Below, in pieces: positions 43,356 through 52,400 of a DNA stretch of 64,000 nucleotides (position 1 is the stretch's first letter; every line of letters begins with the position of its first letter). The position numbers were made by a program, and so were the translations under genes. The stretch comes from Ruegeria sp. YS9 (GTDB lineage Bacteria > Pseudomonadota > Alphaproteobacteria > Rhodobacterales > Rhodobacteraceae), in contig NZ_CP102409.1 of the NCBI RefSeq assembly GCF_024628725.1, positions 129,501-193,500 of the forward strand, given 5' to 3'. The notes beneath the pieces were generated by a model, which saw only the letters and a list, made by a program, of their open reading frames with translations, made no database searches and had not been told where the DNA came from.

Positions 43356-44744
43356 ATGACCGATCAATCCTCGAACCAGATGTGGGGCGGCCGCTTTGCC
43401 GCCGGTCCAGACGCGATCATGGAGGCGATCAACGCCTCGATCGGGTTCGATCAGCGGATGGCAGCCCAGGACATCGCAGGCTCGCGCGCCCATGCGGCCA
43501 TGCTGGCTGCCACAGGCGTCATAAGTGATAGTGACGCCGAAGCCATTCGGGAAGGGCTGCTCACCGTTTTGTCAGAAATCCAGAACGGAGAGTTCCAGTT
43601 TTCGACTGCGCTGGAAGACATCCACATGAATGTCGAGGCACGCCTGAAAGAGATCATCGGCGAGCCCGCAGGCCGTTTGCACACAGGGCGTTCGCGCAAT
43701 GATCAGGTTGCAACGGATTTCAAGCTGTGGGTCCGCGATCAGCTGGACGCGGCTGAATCCGGCCTGTTGGCCCTGATCCGCGCGCTTTTGGCGCAGGCCG
43801 AGGCCGGGGCCGATTGGGTCATGCCGGGCTTTACCCACCTGCAAACGGCGCAGCCGGTGACATGGGGCCATCACATGATGGCCTATGTCGAGATGTTCGG
43901 CCGTGATCTGTCCCGCGTTCGTGACGCCCGCGCCCGGATGAACGAATCCCCACTGGGTGCGGCGGCGCTGGCTGGCACGTCCTTTCCGATCGACCGTCAT
44001 ATGACGGCCCAGGCGCTGGGCTTTGACCGGCCCGCTGCCAACTCGCTGGACGCCGTCAGCGACCGGGATTTCGCGCTGGAGTTCCTGTCGACCGCCTCGA
44101 TCTGCGCCGTCCACCTGTCGCGCTTTGCCGAAGAACTGGTGATCTGGTCCTCGGCGCAGTTCCGCTTTGTTACACTGTCAGATCGGTTCTCGACCGGCTC
44201 GTCGATCATGCCGCAGAAGAAAAACCCCGACGCGGCCGAGCTGATCCGCGCCAAGGTGGGCCGGATCTTTGGCGCCAACACTGCGCTGATGATGGTGATG
44301 AAGGGCCTGCCGCTGGCCTATTCCAAGGACATGCAGGAAGACAAGGAACAGGTCTTTGATGCCGCCGACAACTGGATGCTGGCGCTGGCGGCGATGGAAG
44401 GCATGGTCAAGGACATGACCGCCAACCGCGACAGCCTGGCCGCTGCCGCCGGCTCGGGTTTCTCGACTGCAACCGATCTTGCCGACTGGCTGGTGCGCGT
44501 GCTGGGCCTGCCATTCCGCGATGCGCATCATGTTACCGGATCGCTGGTGGCCATGGCCGAGAAGAAGGGCTGCGACCTGCCGGATCTGACGCTGGATGAC
44601 ATGCGGGCGGTCCATCCCGAGATCACAAATGACGTCTACTCTGTCCTTGGTGTCGAAAACTCTGTAAACTCACGCCAGTCCTATGGTGGCACGGCCCCGG
44701 ATCAGGTGCGTGCTCAGGTTGAACGATGGAAGGCAATGTTGTGA
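43356..44744 (+). CDS. argH: Argininosuccinate lyase
   Basis: Cleaves argininosuccinate to arginine and fumarate, the last step of arginine synthesis. At 462 aa it has the fumarase-superfamily signature [12 protein letters not shown], the [11 protein letters not shown] segment and [10 protein letters not shown]. It shares a base with the start of the lipoprotein gene (TGATG), so both are co-translated. Confidence 0.96.
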   Translation: MTDQSSNQMWGGRFAAGPDAIMEAINASIGFDQRMAAQDIAGSRAHAAMLAATGVISDSDAEAIREGLLTVLSEIQNGEFQFSTALEDIHMNVEARLKEIIGEPAGRLHTGRSRNDQVATDFKLWVRDQLDAAESGLLALIRALLAQAEAGADWVMPGFTHLQTAQPVTWGHHMMAYVEMFGRDLSRVRDARARMNESPLGAAALAGTSFPIDRHMTAQALGFDRPAANSLDAVSDRDFALEFLSTASICAVHLSRFAEELVIWSSAQFRFVTLSDRFSTGSSIMPQKKNPDAAELIRAKVGRIFGANTALMMVMKGLPLAYSKDMQEDKEQVFDAADNWMLALAAMEGMVKDMTANRDSLAAAAGSGFSTATDLADWLVRVLGLPFRDAHHVTGSLVAMAEKKGCDLPDLTLDDMRAVHPEITNDVYSVLGVENSVNSRQSYGGTAPDQVRAQVERWKAML

Positions 44745-44941
44745 TGACCGTGCTGCGAGCGATCCTGATTGCAGGGTCCGGCCTTATGCTTGCCGGATGC
44801 GGAGCCGACGGCGAGCCCGTACAGCCCGCGCCCGCTCAGCCAACTGTCAGTGCGACCATTGGGGTCGGCTCAAGCGGAGCGTATGTTGGCGGTGGTGTGG
44901 GTCTGAGCCGTGGGCCGCTGGGAATTTACCTGGGTTTCTAA
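44744..44941 (+). CDS. Small glycine-rich lipoprotein coupled to argH
   Basis: A 65-residue lipoprotein: [19 protein letters not shown] with a LAGC lipobox, then an Ala/Pro-rich and Gly/Val-rich stretch (IGVGSSGAYVGGGVGLSRG). It resembles the pattern of the 45029-45184 protein and of small lipoproteins accompanying argH/lysA in alphaproteobacteria. The ATG overlaps the argH stop. Function unknown. Confidence 0.7.
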   Translation: MTVLRAILIAGSGLMLAGCGADGEPVQPAPAQPTVSATIGVGSSGAYVGGGVGLSRGPLGIYLGF

Positions 44942-44954
44942 GCCACTTTCATAT

Positions 44955-45003
44955 TGCGCATCGGTTTTGTTTCTACCAACGTGAATTGGCATGCCGATGC
45001 GCA
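44955..45003. repeat. 10-bp perfect inverted repeat between two lipoprotein genes
   Basis: TGCGCATCGG at 44955-44964 and CCGATGCGCA at 44994-45003, a perfect 10-bp pair with a 29-base loop. It would form a long-loop hairpin in the mRNA, upstream of the 45029 start. Without a T tract it is not an obvious terminator; it may stabilise or process the message. Confidence 0.5.
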
Positions 45004-45028
45004 TGTCATCCAAAGAAAAGATACTGAA

Positions 45029-45184
45029 ATGAGAACACTAGGACTGTTTCTGGTATTTGCGGCTTTGACGGCTTGCGAACCCACATCGGCAAGACGCCCG
45101 GAACCTGTGGAAGATCCCGCGCGCTCAGGTTCTGGAGTATCCATTTCCGGTTACGCGCGGGCAGGGGTTTCGAAGACCTTTTAA
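45029..45184 (+). CDS. Small lipoprotein (51 aa)
   Basis: A 51-residue lipoprotein: MRTLGLFLVFAALTAC with LTAC lipobox, then a short tail ending GVSISGYARAGVSKTF. The SD is weak, so translation initiation is uncertain, but the signal is convincing. Its glycine/aromatic tail resembles the preceding lipoprotein. Confidence 0.6.
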   Translation: MRTLGLFLVFAALTACEPTSARRPEPVEDPARSGSGVSISGYARAGVSKTF

Positions 45185-45201
45185 TCGATCGGCTGATGAT
45201 C

Positions 45202-45588
45202 TCAGCCAACCACCGGGTGCCCGCGCTGCTGTAGGCACTCGATCAGGATATCGCGGCGTGTATTGCGCATATCTGCCGCACCTGCGACCGCACCCGCCGC
45301 TGATCCGACCGCCGCTCCGGCCAACGCGCCCTCGGCGTTGCTGACCGAGTCGTCCGCGATCCCGGCCAGTGCGCCAATTCCGGCACCGATAAGGGCCTGG
45401 GACCGGGTTTCCGGGTTCCACAGGTTCTGGGATTTGGCCACGGCGCGGCATTGTTCCAGATCCGCAGCAAAGGCCGGACCCGGTTCGGCCGACAGAACGG
45501 GCTGATGTTGCGCCCCGGTGCCGCTGCACGCGGCCGTGATCAGGGCCAACGGTAAGGCCATCAATGTGAAACGTTCCTTGAAAAGCAT
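45202..45588 (-). CDS. Glycine-zipper lipoprotein
   Basis: A 128-residue lipoprotein: N-terminal signal with ITAAC lipobox, an Asp/Glu region, then a G-x3-G-rich hydrophobic glycine zipper (IGAGIGALAGIADDS...AGAAVGSAAGAVAGAA) typical of small envelope proteins. A GAAGGAAAA SD is upstream of the ATG (45588). It is convergent with the 51-residue lipoprotein. Function unknown. Confidence 0.75.
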   Translation of the reverse strand: MLFKERFTLMALPLALITAACSGTGAQHQPVLSAEPGPAFAADLEQCRAVAKSQNLWNPETRSQALIGAGIGALAGIADDSVSNAEGALAGAAVGSAAGAVAGAADMRNTRRDILIECLQQRGHPVVG

Positions 45589-45682
45589 GGGTTTTCCTTC
45601 TTCCTGAGGTTTTGAATAGGGTCTCGGGTCTCATCCGAATCGGTATGGCTGCGGTTTCGGTTCGGGTGTGAGCAGGGTCGGT

Positions 45683-46114
45683 TCAGATGTGTCCAAGGCT
45701 GCGATGGACCAGCGCAAGGACATAAAGGGCGAGGACGAAATCCAGGATTTCGACCAACCCCAGCATCAGCGGGATCGGGTCGGGCGATGTCGGAAAGACA
45801 TGACCGAGGTCCAGAAGGACCACGAAGACGTACCCCCAGGCCGCCACGATGGCGCCCCAGCCTGCGGCAACCGAGCCGCGCAGCATGGCCACCGCCGATC
45901 CTACGGCCAGCAGGGCAAGTGCGATCAGAAAGGCGTTGAAGCCCCAGAACACTCCTCCGCCCAACCCCGAGAAATCCCGGGTCTCGATCGGCCCGCCGGG
46001 GACAAGCGTGACAAAGCTGGCGACCAGAACAAGCAGAAGTCTGGCGGCGGTTGCAGTGTGGCGGGGCGTCGACAGCGATGTAGGTTCGGGGTTGGATCGT
46101 GACGGGTGTGCCAT
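45683..46114 (-). CDS. Four-helix integral membrane protein controlled by TetR
   Basis: A 143-residue protein with about four membrane segments. An AAAGGA SD lies seven bases upstream of the ATG. It is divergent from a TetR gene and its start lies 11 bp from the first operator, making it the evident target of that repressor. I do not recognise the family; a small transporter or envelope sensor is possible. Confidence 0.75.
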   Translation of the reverse strand: MAHPSRSNPEPTSLSTPRHTATAARLLLVLVASFVTLVPGGPIETRDFSGLGGGVFWGFNAFLIALALLAVGSAVAMLRGSVAAGWGAIVAAWGYVFVVLLDLGHVFPTSPDPIPLMLGLVEILDFVLALYVLALVHRSLGHI

Positions 46115-46124
46115 GGCGAAATCC

Positions 46125-46183
46125 TTTTAATGACTGGCGGGTCATAAATGGATGCGGTTTTAATGACCGTCAAGTCATTAAAA
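46125..46183. promoter_or_regulatory. Two TetR operator palindromes
   Basis: Site 2 (46158-46183) is TTTTAATGAC-N6-GTCATTAAAA, perfect 10-bp arms. Site 1 (46125-46148) is TTTTAATGAC-N6-GTCATaaA, same left arm and a slightly degenerate right arm. The centres are 33 bp apart (about three helical turns), between the divergent membrane-protein (46114) and tetR (46256) starts, so a TetR dimer could bind each and repress both genes. Confidence 0.82.
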
Positions 46184-46255
46184 GAATGAATTTGCGTGAC
46201 GCGGCGTCCAATCTGCTTCAAGAAAGGGCGAACCGGACGAAAACCAGGGGCCGAT

Positions 46256-46843
46256 ATGCCAAAGATCGTCGATCGCGAGGAAATGCAGGGGCGCATTCTG
46301 GATGCGGCCATGGCCTGTTTTCTGGACCAGGGTTATCACGCCACCAAGATGCAGGACGTGGCCCGCCAGTCTGGGCTGGCCAAGGGTACGCTGTACCTTT
46401 ACTTCCAAAGCAAAGAGGTTTTGCTGTTGGCGCTGTTGCAGCGTTATTTCGACGACATCCGTGCGCGTATCCGCATGATCCCTTCCCCGCAGACGCTGGA
46501 CCAGTTCATGATGGGGCTGCGCCTGACCATGCCCGCAGACCGGTTGGCCGCCACGCGTCTGTTCTTCGACGTTCTGGGGCCCGGATTTCAGGACCCGCGC
46601 GCGGCCGAGATCATCGGCGGTTTCTTTGCATGGCTTGCCGACCACTACGCAGCGCAGTTCGAGCCCCTGATCGAATCAGAAGAAATTCGCGACGACCTCA
46701 GCGCCCAATCTGCTGCCCAGGCGGTTACGGCAATGCTGGATGGGCTGGTGATCCACCTAGCGATCTTCGGTGTCGATAAAGACGTGTTCGAGACCCGGAG
46801 GGATGCTGCGCTGTCGCTGCTGGAGGTCGGCCTGCGGGGATGA
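46256..46843 (+). CDS. TetR-family transcriptional repressor
   Basis: A 195-residue regulator. The N-terminal HTH is clear: REEMQGRILDAAMACFLDQGYHATKMQDVARQSGLAKGTLYLYFQSKEVL. Start MPKIVDREE (46256) is chosen; the upstream extension lies in the operator region. It is divergent from the four-helix protein and probably autoregulated through the two palindromes. The ligand is unknown. Confidence 0.88.
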   Translation: MPKIVDREEMQGRILDAAMACFLDQGYHATKMQDVARQSGLAKGTLYLYFQSKEVLLLALLQRYFDDIRARIRMIPSPQTLDQFMMGLRLTMPADRLAATRLFFDVLGPGFQDPRAAEIIGGFFAWLADHYAAQFEPLIESEEIRDDLSAQSAAQAVTAMLDGLVIHLAIFGVDKDVFETRRDAALSLLEVGLRG

Positions 46844-46940
46844 ATTGTAGCGCCCGCGGTGCCAGCCGCCAGCCCCCGTTTGTTTGACGCACGGCAAATC
46901 CCGTTGATCCGCTGGTCCTTTTTGGTCTAAGCGCGCAGGT

Positions 46941-48206
46941 ATGGATCATTTTCTCTACCGCGACGGCGCGCTTTTCGCCGAGGATGTCCCTGTCTCCGAA
47001 ATCGCTGCTGCGGTCGGAACGCCGTTCTATGTCTATTCCACCGCAACCTTGCTGCGGCATTTCCAGCTGTTCGACGATGCGCTTGACGGCACGGACCACC
47101 TTGTGTGCTACGCGATGAAAGCGGCCAGCAATCAGGCGATCCTGAAGACTCTGGCACAGGCGGGCGCGGGGATGGACGTGGTCTCGGGCGGGGAATACCT
47201 GCGCGCCAAGGCGGCGGGCGTTCCGGGCGAAAAGATCGTGTTCTCTGGCGTGGGCAAAACGGCGGATGAGATTCGTACCGCGCTGACCGGAGGCATCCGT
47301 CAGTTCAACGTCGAATCCGAGCCCGAGATGGAAGTGATCAACGCCGTTGCACTGGAATTGGGTGTGGTTGCTCCGATCACGGTCCGGGTGAATCCGGATG
47401 TGGATGCCAAGACCCATGCCAAGATTGCGACCGGCAAGTCCGAGAACAAATTTGGAATACCGATTTCCCGCGCGTCAGAGGTCTATGCCCACGCCGCCAG
47501 CCTGCCAGGTTTGGAAGTGATCGGTATCGACGTCCATATCGGCTCGCAGCTGACCGAACTGGAGCCGTTCGAGCTGGCCTATACGAAAGTGGCCGAACTG
47601 ACTGAACAGTTGCGGGCTGAAGGCCACAACATCCGCCGTCTTGATCTGGGCGGTGGATTGGGCATCCCCTATACCCGCTCGAATGACGCGCCGCCGCTGC
47701 CGGTGGAGTATGGCGCGTTGATCAAGAAAACACTGGGCCATCTGGGCTGTGAGATCGAAATCGAACCGGGCCGCCTGATCGCAGGCAATGCGGGGCTGAT
47801 GGTCAGCAAGGTGATCTATGTGAAGTCGGGCGAAGGCCGCGATTTCCTGATTGTCGACGGGGCCATGAATGACCTGATCCGCCCGGCAATGTACGAAGCG
47901 CATCATGATATCGTCGCGGTGCAGGAACCGGTGGCCGGCGTGGAACAGCAGGCCTATGACATCGTCGGCCCGGTTTGCGAATCCGGTGACACATTTGCCA
48001 AGCAGCGCAACATGCCGCCGCTGAAATCGGGAGACCTGATCGCCTTCCGCAGCGCGGGTGCCTATGGCGCGGTGATGGCCAGCGAGTACAATACCCGCCC
48101 GCTGATCCCCGAGGTTCTGGTCAATGGTGATCAATTTGCAGTCATTCGTGAACGACCAAGCTTTGACGAAATCATAAACCGCGATACCATACCTTCATGG
48201 CTTTGA
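46941..48206 (+). CDS. lysA: Diaminopimelate decarboxylase
   Basis: PLP enzyme making lysine from meso-diaminopimelate. The alanine-racemase-type fold shows YAMKAASNQAIL (PLP lysine), DVHIGSQL, GGGLGIPY, and the C-terminal PVCESGDTF. The 421-residue length fits. The next gene starts 37 bp downstream and its SD lies in a hairpin. Confidence 0.96.
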   Translation: MDHFLYRDGALFAEDVPVSEIAAAVGTPFYVYSTATLLRHFQLFDDALDGTDHLVCYAMKAASNQAILKTLAQAGAGMDVVSGGEYLRAKAAGVPGEKIVFSGVGKTADEIRTALTGGIRQFNVESEPEMEVINAVALELGVVAPITVRVNPDVDAKTHAKIATGKSENKFGIPISRASEVYAHAASLPGLEVIGIDVHIGSQLTELEPFELAYTKVAELTEQLRAEGHNIRRLDLGGGLGIPYTRSNDAPPLPVEYGALIKKTLGHLGCEIEIEPGRLIAGNAGLMVSKVIYVKSGEGRDFLIVDGAMNDLIRPAMYEAHHDIVAVQEPVAGVEQQAYDIVGPVCESGDTFAKQRNMPPLKSGDLIAFRSAGAYGAVMASEYNTRPLIPEVLVNGDQFAVIRERPSFDEIINRDTIPSWL

Positions 48207-48218
48207 CGCGATGACCGC

Positions 48219-48242
48219 GCGGGCCTAACCCCGGAGGCCCGC
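48219..48242 (+). promoter_or_regulatory. Hairpin over the SD of the TIGR02302-like gene
   Basis: GCGGGCCT and AGGCCCGC form an 8-bp stem with an eight-base loop. The GGAGG SD (48233-48237) lies partly in the loop and partly in the right arm, upstream of the TTG start at 48244, so the stem could restrain translation or serve as a weak terminator for lysA. Confidence 0.5.
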
Positions 48243-48243
48243 T

Positions 48244-50787
48244 TTGTCCGACCGTTCAAACCTGCCTATTCCGCGCCTGTCCGTGTGGCTGACCCATGTC
48301 GGCATGGTGGCAGAACAGGTGTTGCGCGCGTTCTGGCCGGCGTTCTCGATCGTACTTGTTCTGCTTGCGGCGTTGATGCTGGGGCTTCAAGATATTGTTT
48401 CCGTGGAAATTGTCTGGGCAGTTGGCGCGCTGTCCCTGGGGTTGTTTTTGACGGCTGCGGTGCTTGGCCTGAGGGTTCTCAAGTTGCCTTCGCGCGCCGA
48501 CGTTTTGGTGCGGCTGGATGAGACCTTGCCGGGACGCCCAATTCAGGCCTTGATGGATGATCAGGCCATCGGTGCGGCCGATCGGGATTCCGTGGCGCTA
48601 TGGCAAGCCCACAAAGCCCGGATGGCGCAACGGGTCGCAACGGCCGAGGCCGTGAAGCCAGATCTTCGGCTGGCATCGCGAGATCCTTATGCGCTGCGCT
48701 ACGCGGCATTGCTGGCTTTTGTCGTAGCGCTGGTTTTCGGCTCTTTGTGGCGCGTGGGGTCGGTGGCGGACATGGCCCCGGGCACTGCCGCCGCCGGGCA
48801 GGGGCCAACGTGGGAAGGATGGGTCGAACCCCCGCGCTATACGGGCCTTCCAACGCTGTATCTAGCGGATCAAACGGATGCAGAGCTTTCCGTTCCCAAG
48901 GGCAGCCGCGTTACCTTGCGGCTTTATGGTGAGGTTGGTGCACATAGCCTGACGGAAAACAGCTCGGCCCTGGGCGCCGAAGCTGCGACCGACCCCGAGC
49001 AGGAGTTCGTGGCAGAACGCTCTGGCCAGTTGCGCATCGACGGGCCCACGGGGCGCGAATGGGCCGTTGAGATCATTGACGACACGGCACCACAGATAGC
49101 CGTGGCCGGATCGGCCGAGGCCGAGGCGGGCGGGCAGATGAAACTGCCATTCGTCGCAGGAGATGACTATGGCGTCGTTTCAGGCTCAGCCCGGATCGAA
49201 CTGGATCTGGCTGCCGTTGACCGCCGCTATGGCCTTGCGGCAGAGCCCGAACCACGCGAAGCGATCGAGATTGAACTACCGATGCCGATCACGGGCGACC
49301 GGGCGGATTTTGCCGAAGATCTGATCGAGGACTTCTCGCAACACGCCTGGGCACACTTGCCGGTCCGGATCACTTTGATGGCAGCGGATGCGGCGGATCA
49401 GCAATCTTCCTCCGAACCTTATGTGACCGACCTTCCGGCCCGTCGGTTCTTTGATCCGCTTGCCGCGGCGGTGATCGAACAACGGCGCGATCTGCTCTGG
49501 TCGCGGTCCAATGCGCCTCGGATCGCGCAAATGCTGCGGGCTGTGTCTCATCTGCCGGAGGACCTGTTTCGTTCGGACACTGCCTATTTGCGTCTGAGGG
49601 TCGTGCTGCGGCGGCTTGAGACCTTTGATCAATACGGGCTGAAACCTGAACAGCAGGCAGAGATCGCCCAGGCCCTCTGGGATCTTGCGGTGTTGATCGA
49701 AGACGGCACGCTGGCGGATGCGCTGGAACGGATGCGCCGCGCGCAGGAACGTCTGACCGAAGCGATGCAGAACGGGGCCAGCGACGAAGAAATCGCGGAA
49801 TTGATGCAGGAATTGCGTGACGCGACGCAGGATTACCTCCAGCAGTTGCAGCGGCTGGCGCAGCCAAACGGCGAAGATGGCGAGCGGCAGCAGGGCCAGA
49901 ACGGCGAGTCCCTGCAAATGACGCAGGATGATCTGCAACGCATGATGGACCGCATTCAGGAACTCATGGAACAGGGCCGCATGGCCGAAGCCCAGCAGGC
50001 GCTGGAAGAGTTCCAGCAGATGATGGAAAACATGCGTGTGACTCAGGGCCAGGGTCAGGGCCAGCAGTCCGAAGGTCAGCAGGCCATGGAAGGTCTTGCG
50101 GAAACTCTGCGCGAACAACAAGGTCTGAGCGATCAAGCCTTCCGGGATTTGCAGGAACAGTTCAACCCGGGCGCTCAATCCGGTGAAAGCCAGGGCAATG
50201 AGGGGCGCAATGGCGGGCAAGGCCGGGGGCAAAGCCACGAAGGCCAGGGCGGTCAGGGGGAAGGCTCGGATCAGGCTGGCGAAGGCCAGCAGGGTCAAGG
50301 CTCACTTGCGGATCGGCAGCAGGCGCTGAGAGATGAGCTGAACCGTCAGCAACAGGGGTTGCCCGGTGCCGGCACGCCCGAAGGCGACGCCGCGCGCGAG
50401 GCGCTTGATCGGGCCGGGCGTGCCATGGACGAGGCGGAACAGGCCCTGCGTGGGGATGATCTGGCCGAAGCCATCGACCGGCAATCCGAGGCCATGGAAG
50501 CCCTGCGCGAAGGGATGCGTTCGCTGGGTGAGGCGATGGCGCAGAACCAGCAGAACCAGCCGGGTCAGGGAACGCAGGATGGCGACATGCAAGCCAACAA
50601 CCGCGATCCGCTGGGCCGAAACCCGGGTGCCGCCGGTTCGATTTCAACGGATGAGAACCTGCTGCAAGGCGAAGACGTGTACCGCCGGGCGCGGGAACTG
50701 CTGGATGAAATCCGACGCAGAACCGGGGAATCGGACCGCCCCCAGATCGAGCTGGAATACCTGAAGCGTTTGTTGGAGCGGTTCTAG
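48244..50787 (+). CDS. TIGR02302/DUF4175-like large membrane protein
   Basis: An 847-residue protein: three membrane segments at the N terminus (about 35-55, 58-80 and 142-160), a periplasmic domain, then from about 500 onward a helical Gln/Glu-rich part with a Q/G/E low-complexity stretch (GQGQGQQSEGQQ, NEGRNGGQGRGQ). This matches the alphaproteobacterial TIGR02302 family found next to lysA; its function is unknown. TTG start with GGAGG upstream (48233-48237). Confidence 0.85.
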   Translation: MSDRSNLPIPRLSVWLTHVGMVAEQVLRAFWPAFSIVLVLLAALMLGLQDIVSVEIVWAVGALSLGLFLTAAVLGLRVLKLPSRADVLVRLDETLPGRPIQALMDDQAIGAADRDSVALWQAHKARMAQRVATAEAVKPDLRLASRDPYALRYAALLAFVVALVFGSLWRVGSVADMAPGTAAAGQGPTWEGWVEPPRYTGLPTLYLADQTDAELSVPKGSRVTLRLYGEVGAHSLTENSSALGAEAATDPEQEFVAERSGQLRIDGPTGREWAVEIIDDTAPQIAVAGSAEAEAGGQMKLPFVAGDDYGVVSGSARIELDLAAVDRRYGLAAEPEPREAIEIELPMPITGDRADFAEDLIEDFSQHAWAHLPVRITLMAADAADQQSSSEPYVTDLPARRFFDPLAAAVIEQRRDLLWSRSNAPRIAQMLRAVSHLPEDLFRSDTAYLRLRVVLRRLETFDQYGLKPEQQAEIAQALWDLAVLIEDGTLADALERMRRAQERLTEAMQNGASDEEIAELMQELRDATQDYLQQLQRLAQPNGEDGERQQGQNGESLQMTQDDLQRMMDRIQELMEQGRMAEAQQALEEFQQMMENMRVTQGQGQGQQSEGQQAMEGLAETLREQQGLSDQAFRDLQEQFNPGAQSGESQGNEGRNGGQGRGQSHEGQGGQGEGSDQAGEGQQGQGSLADRQQALRDELNRQQQGLPGAGTPEGDAAREALDRAGRAMDEAEQALRGDDLAEAIDRQSEAMEALREGMRSLGEAMAQNQQNQPGQGTQDGDMQANNRDPLGRNPGAAGSISTDENLLQGEDVYRRARELLDEIRRRTGESDRPQIELEYLKRLLERF

Positions 50788-50790
50788 ACC

Positions 50791-51540
50791 TCAGTTCTGG
50801 GCACCGGATCCAGCCTGTGCCTCAAGCCAGATACGCGCCTGATCCACAAGCGACACATATGAGCTCAGCAACGGGTCGGCCTGAGGGACTGCGTCGCTGA
50901 TCTGTTGGGCATTTCCATAGATCAGATACAGAACCACGCCGATAATCAGCATCAACGCAAAGCCGCGGAGGAATCCGCCCGATTTGCGGGGTGGTTGCGG
51001 GGCCTCTTCCGACTCATCTGATCGCATGGTCGAATTGATGGCTTCGACATCCGGCAGCGCGTCTTTCTGCCCGGCATCGACAGCGGTTTCCGAAGCCGAA
51101 GGCCGCTTGGGGCGCACCTTGGGTTCTGGGGGTTCTGGCGGCGTATCCAGCCCCAGATCGGGCTGGCTTTCGAGGCTGCTGCCTTCCTGCGCCCGCAATT
51201 CCGCTTCGCGGGCAGCTTCTTCTTTCAGAATGCTGGCAACGGAAGGATCGACACTCCCGGTGGTCGCGGCGGGTTCATCAACTTCTGGCTTGTCTTCGGA
51301 TACCGCTTCTTCAACAGGTTCCGGTTCAGCGTCCTGCGGAGCGTTAACCACGTCGGGCGATGCGTCATCCTTTTCGGGGGTTTCCGCTTTTTCGTCCGGT
51401 GCGCCTGCGGCTTCGGCAGGGTGCTTCGCTTGAAACCAGGTCTGATCGCAGTTGGAACACTGTACATCGCGGCCTTCCTCGGGGATGACCTCGTCAGGAA
51501 CCTCGTACTGCGCACTGCAATTCGGACATGTTAGACGCAT
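50791..51540 (-). CDS. MJ0042-type zinc-ribbon membrane protein
   Basis: A 249-residue protein: MRLTCPNCSAQYEVPDEVIPEEG...VQCSNCDQTW (two CxxC zinc-ribbon halves, MJ0042 family), an acidic, Pro/Glu-rich linker of ~140 residues, and one C-terminal membrane segment (FLRGFALMLIIGVVLYLIYG) with a short periplasmic tail. Such proteins often sit beside ftsE/ftsX in Rhodobacteraceae. Divergent from ftsE. Function unknown. Confidence 0.84.
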   Translation of the reverse strand: MRLTCPNCSAQYEVPDEVIPEEGRDVQCSNCDQTWFQAKHPAEAAGAPDEKAETPEKDDASPDVVNAPQDAEPEPVEEAVSEDKPEVDEPAATTGSVDPSVASILKEEAAREAELRAQEGSSLESQPDLGLDTPPEPPEPKVRPKRPSASETAVDAGQKDALPDVEAINSTMRSDESEEAPQPPRKSGGFLRGFALMLIIGVVLYLIYGNAQQISDAVPQADPLLSSYVSLVDQARIWLEAQAGSGAQN

Positions 51541-51722
51541 GCTGCCTCCTCGGCCGGGCGAAGGGCCGATAATAGTTTTTTCAGGAATGATATTCGGTTA
51601 AGACCCAACAGCAAAGAGCGTTTTCGGTTTCGCGGGTCAAGTGTCACCAATTGGACTCGGTAGAGCCATTGAAACCATCACCATGCTCGGGCAAGAAGAG
51701 CGGCAAAATAACGGGGGCACGT

Positions 51723-52400
51723 GTGATCGAGCTGGAAAATGTCAGCTACACCTACGGTGGCGGCGAATTGCTGAGTGACGTCTCGGTACAATTGCAGCCG
51801 GGTACGTTTCACTTTCTGACCGGGCCTTCCGGGGCGGGCAAGACCACGTTGCTCAAGCTGTGCTATGGTGCCCTGCTTCCGAGCTCAGGGCGGTTGAGCG
51901 TGTTTGACCAGGACATTTCAGCCCTTGATCGCGACCAGCTGGCGGTGCTGCGCCGCCGCGTGGGTGTGGTGCATCAGGATTGTCAGTTCCTAGACCATAT
52001 GACGCTTGCCGAAAACGTTGCGTTGCCGCTGATGGTGTCCGGGCGTTCGGAAACATCCGAGCAGGAAAACCTGACCGAGCTGCTCAGCTGGGTGGGTCTT
52101 GGCTCCAGGCTCGAAGCGCTCCCGCCTGAACTGTCCGGCGGCGAACGCCAAAGGGCCGCTCTGGCGCGTGCCGTCATATTGTCGCCTGACGTGGTTTTGG
52201 CGGATGAGCCGACGGGCAATGTTGACTGGGAGATGTCGCAACGGCTGCTGCGTCTTCTGATCGAACTGAACAGGATGGGCAAAACCGTCCTGATCGCCAC
52301 CCATGACCTGAGCCTGATTCGCGCGGCCAAAAGCCAGGTGCAGGCGCGTGTCTTGCGTATTTCGCAGCGCAAGCTGCAACTGGCGGGGGCGGATTTATGA
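51723..52400 (+). CDS. ftsE: Cell-division ATP-binding protein FtsE
   Basis: ATPase of the FtsEX complex that activates septal peptidoglycan hydrolases. Seen: Walker A GPSGAGKT, Q-loop region HQDCQFLDHMT, LSGGERQR signature, Walker B VVLADEPTG. The 225-residue start (GTG at 51723, IELENVSYTYGG) matches family length; the longer frame from 51651 is not domain-like. Coupled with ftsX (ATGA). Confidence 0.93.
   Translation: MIELENVSYTYGGGELLSDVSVQLQPGTFHFLTGPSGAGKTTLLKLCYGALLPSSGRLSVFDQDISALDRDQLAVLRRRVGVVHQDCQFLDHMTLAENVALPLMVSGRSETSEQENLTELLSWVGLGSRLEALPPELSGGERQRAALARAVILSPDVVLADEPTGNVDWEMSQRLLRLLIELNRMGKTVLIATHDLSLIRAAKSQVQARVLRISQRKLQLAGADL

Noticed and set aside
50041..50341. Q/G/E-rich stretch of the TIGR02302-like protein as a possible repeat element
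   Set aside because: It is a coding low-complexity region in frame with its gene, not a DNA repeat with conserved units.
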